Below, piece after piece: positions 48,101 through 59,854 of a stretch of 64,000 bases of DNA. The position numbers and the translations under genes are program-made. Position 1 is the first letter of the stretch. Each line of letters opens with the position of its first letter. The DNA comes from Datisca glomerata (lineage: Eukaryota > Streptophyta > Magnoliopsida > Cucurbitales > Datiscaceae): assembly GCA_003255025.1 (NCBI GenBank), contig QANY01003944.1:246220-310219 (forward strand), given 5' to 3'. The notes below the pieces were generated by a model. It was not told the origin of the DNA. It was given only the letters and a program-made list of their open reading frames with translations, and did not search any database.

Positions 48101-51100
48101 ACGTTTTCCAAACAGGAGGATACACCATTGCCCTTGCTTTGTTTAAGGATTCAGCAAAAGCAGCCAGATGGCCACGGAGTCCTTCTGATTCGACATGCTG
48201 GAGTAGTCAACCAGTAAAATACAAGCACACTGTAACTCAAACTCGTGATAATGAAGGATAAAGGCAAAGCAGGAAAATATCACACAGCAGAATCAAAATT
48301 TAAAACAAGGGCACGGGGATTGTGGTATATTCTCTAAATGTTTGGCAAATTATAAGCCTATGATATTTCTTCAAAGATTGTCAAATTAAACTTCATAAAC
48401 AAATAATAAGTTATTCACGGTTTTACATGAATGGAACGTTATCTTCTCCTTTACTGTCATCTTCTTTCCTAATACTAGAAGAACATCCGCTATACATTTT
48501 TTAGTTTGTGATAATCGAACTAAAAACATGTTTTATTATTTTATTGATTGATTGAATTTTTCTAATATATATCTTAAATGACGAAAAACTTAATATGTTA
48601 TCATGTCTAAAAATAATTTCAAATTAGAAACGATATAAAAATGAAAAGTTTGTTCAAAAGATACATCATTTCGAGAAATAAGAAGAAAAAAATTAACAAT
48701 TAATTATGCACCATTAATAGACTAAAAGGCAATTTTGAAATTATAAAATAAGGAGTGGACAAAATGGTCTAAAAATGATTCTCTTTCTCATCTCACTTTT
48801 AATATATTAAAGATAGGAACAATAGTGAAGATTTTTGAGTTCAACAGCAACCATGAGTAATTTTCTGAAATGTTAGTCGATATTTTAAGAGATTCACACA
48901 TAAAGGGTCCGCTTCCTCTCCACCTCTTCGTTCTCTGTCTTTCCTCTATCTCTCTTCGCCTTCTCTCTCTCCACTCTGTTCTAGTGAGGCTCCATCTCTC
49001 TGTCCCTGTCTCCCTCTCTTTCCCTCTCTCTCCCTCTTCCCCTCTCTCTCCCTCTTCGCTCTCTCTCTCTCTTTGCTCCATCTTTCTTTCTTTTTTTCTG
49101 TTTCTTCGCACTCTGTCTTCACGCTCTCTTTGATCGTTTAGGTCTTCTTCTCAATGAGATGCTTCGCGCTCTCTCTCTGTCTTAACGATTCTGGTTTGAA
49201 GCTTGCGGCTATAGATCAAAGCTTGTGGCTACAGAATCGATGCTTGTGGCTACCGAACCGATGCTTGTGGCTACTGAACCGATGCTTGTGGCTACTGAAC
49301 GATTATACTTCCTCTTTTTGTGCCGTTTGGAATTTCTTTAAGGTAAGGGTTGGATTTTTCAGCAATTGTTCTGTTGTAAGTTATGAATGTGAATTTTTTA
49401 ACATTAATATGAAGTTATTAGTATTTACATACTCTTTACTCCTCTAATTGTTCATTACATAGTTTGATTGAATGGTAGGTATTTGATTCTGGTATTTGAG
49501 TTTTAGTTTGGTTGAATACTGAAAAAGTGAGACTTTTTTTGCATTGTCTGAGCAAACCGCAAAACCGACCGAACCGAACCGCTTACACCCCTAGCAAGGA
49601 TAGATGGAGAGTATGTGTAACATAGGAGAACAGTGGATTGGTCATTAGTTTTCTTTTTCCAGGAAAATGAGGGATTTGTGAGAGAAAACAAGGGTTGCAT
49701 GAGTCGATTAATCTTAATTTATTGTACGCTATTTACTTTCAAACACACAAGCCCACAATTAACATTAAGTTATGAATTAAGAACACAACACATGTTTGCT
49801 GAGCTTAACCAACTTGCACTCAGGAAAAAAGTGGCGCGTTAATCAATTAAAATTAAAAGCTGGCCCAAAACTCCATGTTTCGCAGGTCCGCCTAAACCAC
49901 TTGCCTGATTGTCCTCTATTGTAGTTGCGCTGGTATATATGCTCAAAGTAACATTTTGAACTATTTAAAAAAAATAAGAATTTTATACTCATCCCGATCA
50001 AAAAACTAAAATTAAATGATATACTCCTATCCAAATATATACTATAAACAAGAAATAAGAAATAAGAATAGAGTAAGCAATAACGTACCAGGTTATCAAA
50101 CACCACTACCCCCCTTATATGATCAACTTTCATAGCTACGAAATTATGTTTAACAGCATCCACAGAGATTTTCTCCACCACAGAGAAATCGAAAAAGGAA
50201 ATCATCCGAGATAAACTTTCAATTTTCATTGTCTGGTACACTTGAGACACCTGGGAGAAAGACAAGAAAAGGTGCGGAAGAATTGTAAATAAAAATACAT
50301 GGCTAAAATGACCATAAAGAATAATGATATACTTTTAGTCCTACACTTTTCACTCAGTTTCAATCTAGTCTCTATATTTCTAATTTTCTAAATAAAGTCC
50401 TTATATTTTTCACTTTATTCTAATGTAGTCATTTCGTTTATTCCCTGTTCATTGTACTCAACAGAACTGTAATAGTGGGCAAAAATTTTATACATGCCTC
50501 ATTTTTATAGTTTAAGAAATTTTATACCCTTATAAAATTGATCTCTTGGCAACGGTTGTATTAAAATGAGAGATATTGAGATTACGTACACATTTTTTTG
50601 CTAATTATACAGGACAAGTGCAGAAAAAGAATAAATTAATAAGTAAAAAAATATAGAGAATAAACTGAAATTTTTTTGATTGGTTTGTAGACTGAAATTG
50701 AGCGGAAATTACAAAGACCATAAGTGTATTCTACTTTAAATAGCAAACCACAAAAAAAGAAAAGGAAAACGTACCTGCTGAAGCAGCCTCAAGGTAGCAA
50801 GCTTTTCCGAGGCATGAACATACTGGGACAATTGTACTTCTGGGACAGATGAAGCTGAAGAAAGCTTGCCTCCAAGCTTTGAGATTTTAGTCAACAAAGG
50901 TTGCAACTTTGTAGCAAGATCAAGAGTAAGAACTTCATGCTCTAGGAGATTATAAAGGTCTTTTACTTCCTGAGTTGCACAGGCTAATACTCCTTTAGAC
51001 ACCTGAAAATGACTCCAAACAAATATCAGATCAGGAAGCTGAAACCAAATAGATGATCCCACATGAAAAAAATCAACTCGTACAAACATGGGCTTACAGG

Positions 51101-54088
51101 ACACTATTTGGACACCACCTCATATAACCAAATGGGTTTACGGCCAACCTCCTCTATGGTAGAACTATTAACAAAGTATTAATAATACTGATATATGACT
51201 GAGGCTCAGAAAATTTGAGATTCTCTCCTTTGGAAAAACTCAAACATTTCAAGGACGTGAACAACATCCTAACGTCATGACACAACTACATAAGCATGAG
51301 TTCATAAAGACAGATTTAAGAAATTAAGGAAAACATGAGACACCCTAGAAAAGTAAACACTTAACTAATGGGAGCCCCAGAAAGCTAGGCAAACATACCA
51401 GTTCCGAGAGAAGTTGTGACCGTGAAAGCTGAAAAAATGACATATAGTCAGAATAACATAGATGAGAAGGTTATGTAGATAAAAAAGATAAATCTGGGTT
51501 AATATTATTACCACTTCCCTACTGTCAAATTTAGGATCAAGATTGAACCCTATAAGATTGGCCATCCTCAAGTTACGCTCTTTCTCATTTTCATTTTCCA
51601 AATGTGATGCATCACGAGTGTGATCGTAAGGAGACACAGCAAGTGCAGCCAGAACAACAGATGACGCTATTAACTGTAAATCCTTTTGGCTTAAGTTCTT
51701 ATTGAAGCTTTTTTGAAGGCTGAAAAGCTTGAACCACGCATAAGCATGATATAGATGGCTAGATGAAATCCAAAAAATTTCTGTTAATTTGGCATAATAA
51801 ACCACCATCAAGGATGGCTTTGGGGTTTTCTTCACAATGCACATCAATCCAAAAATATCTTCAATCGAACGAAAAGCTTCCTGCAGCAGACCATATAAAA
51901 TAATAAGATCAAATTTGTAATAAGAACCACCAAGAATGCCTTCTAGGAGGAAAAGAAAATTACATTGGTTGAGGCTGCGTCTATCCTCATAAAATATCCT
52001 AAGCTAAAAAATAATTAAGGATACATGCCTGCCAGAGTTCAAGTTCAGTAGCAATCTTCAGCTGTTCAAATCTTGTGTCAAGGTAAAGTTGCAAGCTCTC
52101 TGGTGCAGACAGGTCAGGGCGATCCCTTTGGTCTCTGTATTTATTCAGATTTACAAGGTGATTTCTGATGATTTCGCACAATCTGCGAAACTCTGTGGTT
52201 CTTTTATATTGCTTGCAGAATTGGAAGGCTCGATGAGCTGTCATCTAAATCGAAACCACATTCAATAAGATTACATCTGGTTTTAGGAGAAACTACTTGC
52301 ATAATCTTTTGCATATACCAAATACACAAATTTCAAAATATAAGTAAATCACTACGCCAACAATTTGAAATAAAAAAAGGATAAAAACAAAAATTTACGA
52401 ATATCCTTTCATCCATGAAATCGAGGCACAGACTACGTGTTAAACTGAAGTGTGAAGCCTTCTACAAAAGGTAGGCCAGCCAAAGTGTGCTTTACATAAT
52501 GGTCATTCTTTTTCAACATTTTTTTATATGCTAGTAATCCCCCAACTCACTTTATATGTGAAGCCAAATTTGAAACCCGAGCCCTCGCTGAACCCTACAA
52601 TCTTTGGGATACAGAAAACTATGGCCAAAGGCCATGTATGTAACCTGATGGGAGTCAAACCCCAGACCTGGTGGGAGTAAACAACAGGCCTGACCAATCA
52701 GCTAACCCTTCATTGGTTTAAACATCACATATTCGGTCAGCTTATTTTGAGAAGAGGCAAGGTTATGGAAAAGATTCAGTGGGCTCCATATATGCTGGCC
52801 TCCCAAATCTTCCAATCAGCTACCAATTTGCTACTCAGAAAACCAAATATAATTTAACATGGTTCAGAAACCTCGTATTATCTACTAGTTTTATAAACCA
52901 TGATAGGACATACATCATAACATATTTACAAATTAATATACCTACAAACGGAATTTCAACTAAAATTAATACATTTGGTGATCTACCGCATAAAGTGCCT
53001 CCATCTTTGAGTTGTTGCGCAGTATTTCTAGCACTGTCCGATAAGTCTCCCACAAAAACTTAAACCACGGGGTGACAAGTTCACGGTCAGACCTCTCCTT
53101 CCCCTTCTCTCCACTGACATAACTAAGCATAAGATCCTCTGGCCTTTTATCTGCTTCTAAGTCATCAATATCCAGAGCTTCTTCCAGTGCTAGTGCCTGA
53201 CTACGAGCCTGCTCAGCTTTCTCAGTAGACAGATGCATAAAGTGCTTTATGACCTCCTCTAAGGAAGAAACATTGACTTGTTGACAAACAATTCGATATT
53301 GAATCAACCCATCTTTTGCGTATCTTCCCCTCCGCATGTCGACGCAAAGCTCCACATATTTGAACATAATTTTTTCAAGTGGCTTCTGCCAAGCTCGGTA
53401 TCTTTTTGATGTGATAAGATCATGGAGGGCTTGCAAGGCATCTTGCTTCTGCCCAACATTGATCAACTCTGCCATCCATTAATTATATAAGACAATGTTT
53501 TCTTTCAATAAGATTAGAACGTCAACAAAAACATGTGGCAATTAGATACAGAAATTCCCAATATGCAATTCAATTCCTTCATAGCGATCACCTCCATACT
53601 TCATATTACTCTTTTTCAATCGGTAAAGATGAGTATATTCACACAAAAAAAAATTAAAAAGAACAGAACAGTTAAGACTACAAAAACGTCTAACTAAAGA
53701 GAGGGATTATAAGAGCTAATCTACTCTTTAAATTGAGTAAAAACAAGCGTATGAAACTACCTATACTGTTATATATACACTCAAAAGCTTCTATGTTATT
53801 CTTCATAATTGAACATGTCGCATAAAACTGATACCCACCCTTCAATGAAGGAACATTTGAAGAGGAAGAATAACTCTCCAAACGTATGTAATTGGGATGG
53901 AAAAAGAAGAATGGCCAGGAATAAGATTTTAGGTTGCGGGGTCACTGATCAACCAAATTCTGACCAGCAAAATAATCAAATTTATCTCCACAAACGACCA
54001 GGAATGATGATACTGAACATTATAAATCAATACTGTACTTACCTTCAGCTCGTTTTAAAGCATTCTCTGGCTTGGTAAAAATTGACAT
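45175..54088 (-). CDS. EIF3A: Eukaryotic translation initiation factor 3 subunit A
   Basis: Largest subunit of eIF3, the scaffold that recruits mRNA and the pre-initiation complex to the 40S ribosome. Exons, 5' to 3' on the minus strand: 54088-54043, 53468-52987, 52244-52029, 51880-51512, 51428-51399, 51002-50775, 50250-50089, 48197-47976, 47878-47672, 47584-47378, 46383-46303, 46196-45995, 45596-45175. They join in frame to 957 codons. Landmarks: [20 protein letters not shown] at the start; [40 protein letters not shown]; the PCI region about 310-500 ([29 protein letters not shown]); then a long charged coiled coil (about 570-860) and an Ala-rich, Arg/Ser-rich tail with YVPKFRR. Exon 5 is only 30 nt. 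Intron 3 (51881-52028) starts GC. Introns 2 and 7 contain transposon DNA. Confidence 0.95.
48890..49593. mobile_element. hAT-like element end with CT-rich cassette in eIF3a intron 7
   Basis: The right end, read on the minus strand, is taggggtgtaagcggttcgg, with ggttcggt-type subterminal repeats, the same style as the elements at 29227 and 42667. The interior (48900-49150) is CT-rich and followed by a 21-bp minisatellite. The left end is not clear; aggagtggac near 48751 is a weak candidate. No target duplication confirmed. It accounts for much of the 1.9-kb intron 48198-50088. Confidence 0.5.
49201..49304. repeat. 21-bp minisatellite, about 5 copies
   Basis: Units of 21 bp at 49221, 49242, 49263 and 49284, each gcttgtggctac plus gaaccgat or similar, with a diverged first copy at 49201. 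In one frame they give a seven-residue repeat (RCLWLLN), which is a by-product of the unit length. Confidence 0.8.
52520..52706 (-). mobile_element. tRNA-derived SINE in eIF3a intron 2
   Basis: On the minus strand an A-box tagctgattgg (52704-52694) is followed by a B-box-like ggtttgactcc (52661-52651), then a tRNA-unrelated body rich in 'ggcctttggccat' extending to about 52520. The A-B spacing is tRNA-like (32 nt). It lies in the same orientation as the gene and would be spliced out. Confidence 0.6.
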
Positions 54089-54800
54089 GGCCGAATCGAA
54101 CTTTAGCTCACTCACTCAGAGATAATTCCAGTAACCTGAGTCACAAAGAACCATCACAAAGTATCAATGAAGAGAAGGAAAGAAAAATAAAAGGAAGTAT
54201 CCAATCCAAATTTGTCTACAAATTATTGGAGCTCATTAAATACAGGTGTAAAGCCACATTCTATAAATCATAATCTAGAGATCAACGTTTAACGCACAGT
54301 CCAAAGGAGTTACAGTGTTGCAAAATCTAACATATACGATTTGAACGGAAAGGTGATCAACCGCAGTATTCATGTAAACGAATCGCATCAGGTTTATGAA
54401 TCGGAACGAAAATTATGAAAAGAAAATTTCATTAAAAATGATGCATCTATTGGAGCTGATGAATCCATTAAAATATTAAAATATACAAGCCCATGAATCA
54501 AGGAAGTTCACCATATGATTTCATACAATTCCAGAGAGAGAATCCGCGAGAGAGAGAGAAGCTGATGAAGCTGATGAAGCTGATGAAGCTGATGAATGAA
54601 TACACACGCACAGAGTGAGAGCGATTTATCCGCAGTGTGGAGGTTAGGGTTTTACTTTCGACTTGTTGACCCAACCGGGAAGATGGATACTACGTCACAT
54701 TCGGGAATTTACGGATTTTTGAGTATTCTACCGTAATTTAAAAAAATAATTAAAATATAGTATTTTGAAATTAGTTTAAAAAATAAGGTAGTTTAGGACA
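54089..54800 (-). promoter_or_regulatory. eIF3a 5' leader and promoter region
   Basis: Upstream of the eIF3a start. An acceptor-like junction near 54136 (minus strand gactcag) suggests a leader intron from a first exon near 54540-54660. That region holds four copies of a 9-bp repeat (gctgatgaa, 54561-54596) and a GA tract. The promoter is inferred to lie at about 54640-54800, between this leader and the divergent GC-richer leader starting near 54830. Confidence 0.4.
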
Positions 54801-54829
54801 TTTAGGAAGTGGTGTCGTGGCTTAAATAT

Positions 54830-55415
54830 GGGTCATGTAAAAAACGCCTTCCACCTTTTTCCTTTAATACCCGCAGCCGAAAGCAGAAATTGATTCATAG
54901 CCCGCGAAGAAGAAGACGGCTCAGCCCGCGAACGTCTCCCTTCCCCATAGCCGTTCGCCGTCGATTGTGGTCGAAATTTTATTGTCATTTCGCCGACATT
55001 ACATCCTCTCACTCTCATTCACACAAAAAAAAAATTCGATCTCTCAAATCACTAGCAAGAACTCCTCAAACCCTGGATATATTTCTAACTCCTTTGATCT
55101 CTTAAATTTGTTCTTCAGATCTTGAAATTATTCATTTGTTTATGAATTTTGTATGGATATATGTCATCAATTTTGTAATATCTCTCTTTAATCTCTCTCA
55201 AACCCTATATTTTCATGTGTTTTGGGTTCTTGAAATCTTAAAATTATTCAATTTTAGATGCATTTTCTCAATTATGTGATGTTTAAACTCTTAATTTGTA
55301 AGATTTTATTTATGAATGGATTGATATATTATGAGTTTGTAGTTATTAACTTTGAATTTGTAGAATTTCTAGATCTAGTTCTGAAATTGTTGTGTATTGT
55401 TCAGTAGGTTGACAA
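54830..55415 (+). promoter_or_regulatory. Leader-like region divergent from eIF3a
   Basis: GC-richer than its surroundings at 54880-55010, followed by AT-rich, T-rich sequence resembling plant introns, with an acceptor-like gttcag just before 55405. It looks like the 5' leader and leader intron of a plus-strand gene whose first coding exon starts at 55416. The 98-codon arginine-rich frame at 54809-55105 has no family resemblance and is treated as leader sequence. Confidence 0.35.
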
Positions 55416-55609
55416 ATGGGGGAAATGCCTGTGGTAGTTTTATGTTACATGAATGATAATGTCGTAATCGGTGCAAATGGAGTTTTTTATAATCAACCTT
55501 CAATGAGGGGCATTGTAATTCATAAAAAGATTACTTTTAACGAACTATATAATACCTCATGTGAACCCTTGTCAATTGACCATTTTTATGTAATTCAATG
55601 TAATATTTG
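55416..55609 (+). pseudogene. N-terminal exon of a MULE/PB1-like protein, cut by the Gypsy insertion
   Basis: The start MGEMPVVVLCYMND, with GANGVFYNQPSMRGIVI and a following acidic segment, resembles the PB1-like N-terminal domain that opens many plant MULE transposases and their domesticated relatives. About 64 codons remain; then the 5' LTR of the Gypsy element begins at 55610 and supplies an artificial tail and stop. It could be a domesticated gene or just another MULE. The similarity is from wording only and is short, so confidence is limited. Confidence 0.45.
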
Positions 55610-56048
55610 TGTAATACCCAAGTATTTATTAAAGGGTATTTTTGTAATTTAGAACTCACTCACACCATATATGCACTTACACCCTAAACCACCCTATTTG
55701 TTTCCTCTGTGTTCTCTCTCAACCATTTTTCCCCAAATCTCTCTTTTGTTATCTCAAGCTAATCATTGTAACCACCTACAACTCTCTCTCCCCTTGTTAT
55801 ATGACTGCACATCTCTACGTCATCTAGTTTCTTCTTCAATAATTATCCTCCATTAATCAAGGTATGATTCATTATCTCTCTCTCCCCATCTCTGTTACGT
55901 CTCTCTCTCTCCTTTGTCTCCCCCTCTCTGTTACGTCTCTCTCTCTCCTTTGTCTCCCCCTCTCTGTTCTGTCTCTCTCTCTCCTTTGTCTCCCCCTCTC
56001 TGTTCTGTCTGTCTCTCCCCCTCTCTGTTCTCTATCTCTCTCCTCTCA

Positions 56049-56081
<33 letters not shown>

Positions 56082-57850
56082 TTCCCCCTCTTTTCTGTCT
56101 CACTCTCTTTCCCCATCTTTGTTCTGTCTCTCTCTCTTCCCCCTCTCTGTGCGTCTCTCTCTCCCCCTCTATGCGTCTCTCTCTCCATCTTCTTCGTCTC
56201 CTTCCCCCTCTCTATTCTGTATTTCTCCTTCATCTCCCCCTCTCTGTTCTGTCTCCCTCTCTCCCCCTCTCTGTTCTGTCTCTCTCTTTCCCCCTCTCTG
56301 TGCGTCTCTCTCTCTCCCTCTTCTTCGTCTCCCTCCCCTCTCTGTTCTGTTTCTCTCTCTCTCTCCTCTGTCCTCATGTTGCGTCTCTCTCTCTCTCTCT
56401 CCGTCTCCCTTTTCTGTTTTTCCCCTTCTTTTGAACCGTTCATTCATACCAGACCATGCCAAACTGGTTCAGTCAGACCAGATCGGACTGAACCAACTCG
56501 GTCAGACTAGACCAGTTCAACCCGGCCAGACTGAACCGGCCCAAAACAGTAGAACCGAACCAATTCAGACCACTCGAACCTTGTTGAACCGTTTTAAACC
56601 ATTTGATAATTTCACCTGTTGTGGTTTCCATCTGTTCCCAATCTCGTTTAGTTATTTTAATAATTATAGATATTATATGAATTTGTTATGACCTGGGATC
56701 CTTGGATTGCATGTCATTAGTTGCTGAATTTAATTCGTAGTGAATCCAGGTAAGTGGATTTACATAATAATTCGGTTCATATATTACAAGTGTAGAATAT
56801 ATAATATGAAATTGTTTTTATTATTTTTTTATGTTCAATCTTATGATCAAGTATTTTATTTGATTTATATATTATGATGAAATTATTTACCATGTTATGT
56901 ATGATTATATTTTGAGTTATACATGTATTAGTTATGTGTTTATGTTCATGAACAAGTTATATGTTTATTTATGTATATGTGATAACGTGAAATATGAATA
57001 TTAATTCAAGTAAAAAGTGATAAGTAAACAAGAAATAGACTTAGTCATGTCCATTGGTTATCAAGTAACCAGATTGTTCAAGTCATGTTATCAAGTTATA
57101 CAGTTGGGTGTCACCATGTTCATGTTAGCGTCCTTGAGGTTCAGATAACTTTAAATGACATCAAGTTTCAGGACACCCAACCTGTCATGTTCATGTTCAT
57201 GTTACAAGTTCAAGTTCAAGTTGTGAAACAGTTATGGTTAGGTTGTTAATCGAGGGATATGTCTAGTCGAATTATGATCAAGCAAGTATAAGTATTGGTA
57301 TGTATAAGTACAAGTTTAAGTTTTATGTTAATCATAAAATCGATGTGTTGTTACATTTATGCGACCTGTGAACGTGTAAAATAAATTTGCATGAGTTATA
57401 TGTTTACATTTATGTCGTGTGAAACTCATTAGTTTGTGAATTTACTTACTGAGTATTTTCAATACTCACTCCCCCATAGATGATTGTGTTGCGGATGATG
57501 GTGAGCAGCAGGAGTGAGGGACTGCCATAGCAAGCATGATTATGATTACTAAATTTAATTATGACTTCAGTTATTTCATATATTTATGAATATTTATGTT
57601 TAGTCTTTCATGTCATATGGATTTTTGTGCTTCACTTTATTACAGTTTAATGAATCATTTATTTCAGTTTAATGAGTTAATATTATTTTAAAATAATTTT
57701 TATGCTTCCGCTATTTAAGGTTAAAAATTAGGGCAAAATTAGGGTTTCCAATTTGGGGATTTTCTCAAATTAGGATTTTTAATTGAATTGAAAATTTTTT
57801 AAATCTTGTAATTTCAAGCATGTTTAACCATCGGGAATCGGGGCGTTACA
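55610..57850 (+). repeat. 5' LTR of the Gypsy element
   Basis: 2241 bp with TG...CA ends (tgtaatacccaag ... ggggcgttaca). The region 55870-56430 is a CT-rich array with repeated ctctctgttctgtct-type units; its long plus frames (275 and 198 codons of Ser/Leu) are repeat artefacts. The bases just before it are atttg; the other end of the target duplication lies outside the window. Confidence 0.85.
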
Positions 57851-57853
57851 GTT

Positions 57854-57866
57854 TGGTATCAGAGCC
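57854..57866 (+). other. Primer-binding site of the Gypsy element
   Basis: tggtatcagagcc, three bases after the LTR end, matches the 3' end of initiator tRNA-Met, the usual primer for plant Gypsy elements. Confidence 0.9.
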
Positions 57867-58074
57867 ATGGTTTTAGATTCTGTAGACTTTTCTACGTAAA
57901 AAGTATGGCATGTCGCTCATTTTGCTCATCCATCATCTTACAAGTCAGGTACGCATGTTATATATATGTTTTAACTATAGAATCAGGTTATGCTTTAGAT
58001 TCATTATGACACGTTCGATTACGTGTATGTTATTTTGCGCGTTAAAATTAGACTTTTGGTAAGTCTTCGGTTGT

Positions 58075-58985
58075 ATGGTTACCAGTACGATGGCGCCCCC
58101 TACAAGGAACAACAGTCACGCACCAGTCAATCCTACTACTGACCCTCCAGCAACTATGGTTGAGATGTTTCAAGAGTTCTTGGAATTGTTAAGGCAGACG
58201 GCGACAGCTCGCCCGACACAACAAGTACAACAACCACAGCAAACACCAGTGGACATACAGTTGATACAGACCTTCAGGAGGCTGAATCCACCTGAATTTG
58301 ATGGCCATTCATCCAATCCACTGCTAGCTGATGAATGGATTGCAAGACTGGAGCAGATTTTCCAGTTTATGCCATGTTCTGAGATTCAGATGATTGTTTG
58401 CGCAACATTTATGTTGACACGGGAGGCTCGAAAATGGTGGGAGCTCATACGGAGAACTCATGACATTGATAGTAATCCAGTGGCATGGGATCGTTTTAAG
58501 GAACTTTTCCTTCAGAAATATTTTTCGATCACGGTCAGAACAGAGAAGGAGGCCGAATTTCTCAGGCTTGCGCAAGGAGCTATGAGTGTAACTGAATACG
58601 AGCGAAAGTTTGAAGAATTGTCTCGGTATGCCACGCACTAGGTGGATAACGAGATAAGAAAGGCCCAAACTTTTGAAAGAGGACTGCGTCTAGAGATTAA
58701 GGGTTCAGTGTCACTTCTTAAGCATACCACCTACGCAGCGGTGGTTGAGGCAGCTTTACTGATGGAACGAAATCTTCCACCGTGTGCACTACCTCAATCA
58801 GAGCAATCATTTCATGGAAAGAGAAAATCACAGAATTCCTATCAGGGTCATCACAATACAAAAAACAGATGATCAAATTAAATCTCTTATGTGCTACATG
58901 TAACAAGCATCATGTTGGTCAATGTTTTAAGGCGATCAATGCTTGCTTTAAGTGTGGAAAGAGTGGACATTACCTCAGACAGTGC
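58075..58985 (+). pseudogene. Gypsy gag with zinc knuckle
   Basis: 188 codons from 58075 give the retrotransposon gag domain (LNPPEFDGHSSNPLLADEW, ARKWWELIRR, FKELFLQKYF, GAMSVTEYERKFEELSRYA), stopped by TAG at 58639. The next in-line codons (EIRKAQTFERGLRLEIKGSV) show the stop is recent. A frame change between about 58780 and 58870 leads to a CFKCGKSGHYLRQC zinc knuckle (CX2CX4HX4C, 58944-58985) that would bind element RNA. Confidence 0.85.
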
Positions 58986-59079
58986 CCTCTGCTTGCTCAT
59001 GGGCAGACCAGTGATGTTGTTGGTGGTAGAGCTAAAGGAAAAGTTTTCGCATTAACTCGCCAGGAAGCTGAGCAGTCGG

Positions 59080-59822
59080 ATACAGTTGTGGCATATACAG
59101 TACTTGTATTAGGACATTCATCTTTCACATTGATTGATTCCGGATCCATGCATTATTTTATTTCTAATTCGTTTGTAACTCATGCATCATTGCCTGTTGT
59201 GCCTTTGGGTTTTGAATTATGTGTTTCTACGCCTTCTAGAGCTTCCCTCCTAACTAATAAGGCGATAGAGAGTTGTTCAGTGATGATTGCAGATAATGTT
59301 ATGTGTGCTAGAATTATAGTCCTAGAGATGCATGATTTTGATGTAATCCTAGGGATGGATTGCTTGGCTGCAAATTATGCCAACATAGATTGTTATCAAA
59401 AAAAAGTTCGATTCTTACCTCCTGGTAGGCCTAGCTTCAAGTTTAAGGAATCCAAGCGATGCTCAATACCGAAGGTTATATCTGCTTTGCGGGCACAGCG
59501 CCTACTTGATCGTGGTAACTGTGGTTACTTAGCTTCTGTTGTGGGTACAACTAAGACACATGTTGATATTGGATTGGTCCCGGAAATTTCTGAATTCTTG
59601 GATGTTTTTCCTGATGATTTACCGGGATTTCCTCATCCTCGAGAGACGGATTTTCATATTGAATTGGTACCAGGCACTGCTCCTATATCTAAAGCTCTGT
59701 ATCGTATGGCTCCTGCAGAGTTGAAAGAATTGGACATTACCTCAGACAATGCCCTCTGCTTGCTCATGGGCAGACCAGTGATGTTGTTGGTGGTAGAGCT
59801 AAAGGAAAAGTTTTCGCATTAA
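59080..59822 (+). pseudogene. Gypsy protease, copy 1
   Basis: Retropepsin-like aspartic protease that would cut the Gag-Pol polyprotein. The active-site loop reads LIDSGSMHYFI (usual D-S/T-G-A), followed by MHDFDVILGMDCL, the conserved ILGMDWL flap-end motif with Trp changed to Cys. The frame then runs toward RT (LPGFPHPRETDFHIELVPG) and ends at the tandem junction in an out-of-frame tail stopping at 59822. Confidence 0.85.
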
Positions 59823-59854
59823 CTCGCCAGGAAGCTGAGCAGTCGGATCCAGTT

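Noticed and set aside
48788..49133. Charged 107-codon minus frame and Ser/Leu-rich 87-codon plus frame
   Set aside because: Both come from the same CT-rich tract in the hAT-like cassette in eIF3a intron 7.
49154..49447. 97-codon frame with a WLLNRCL repeat
   Set aside because: The periodic peptide is a by-product of a 21-bp minisatellite; there is no other coding support.
54809..55105. 98-codon Arg-rich frame divergent from eIF3a
   Set aside because: No recognisable domain; position and composition fit an untranslated leader of the frame at 55416.
55864..56691. 275- and 198-codon plus-strand frames rich in Ser, Leu and Pro
   Set aside because: They are translations of the CT-rich repeat inside the Gypsy LTR; overlapping frames on both strands are equally long, which is typical of simple repeats.
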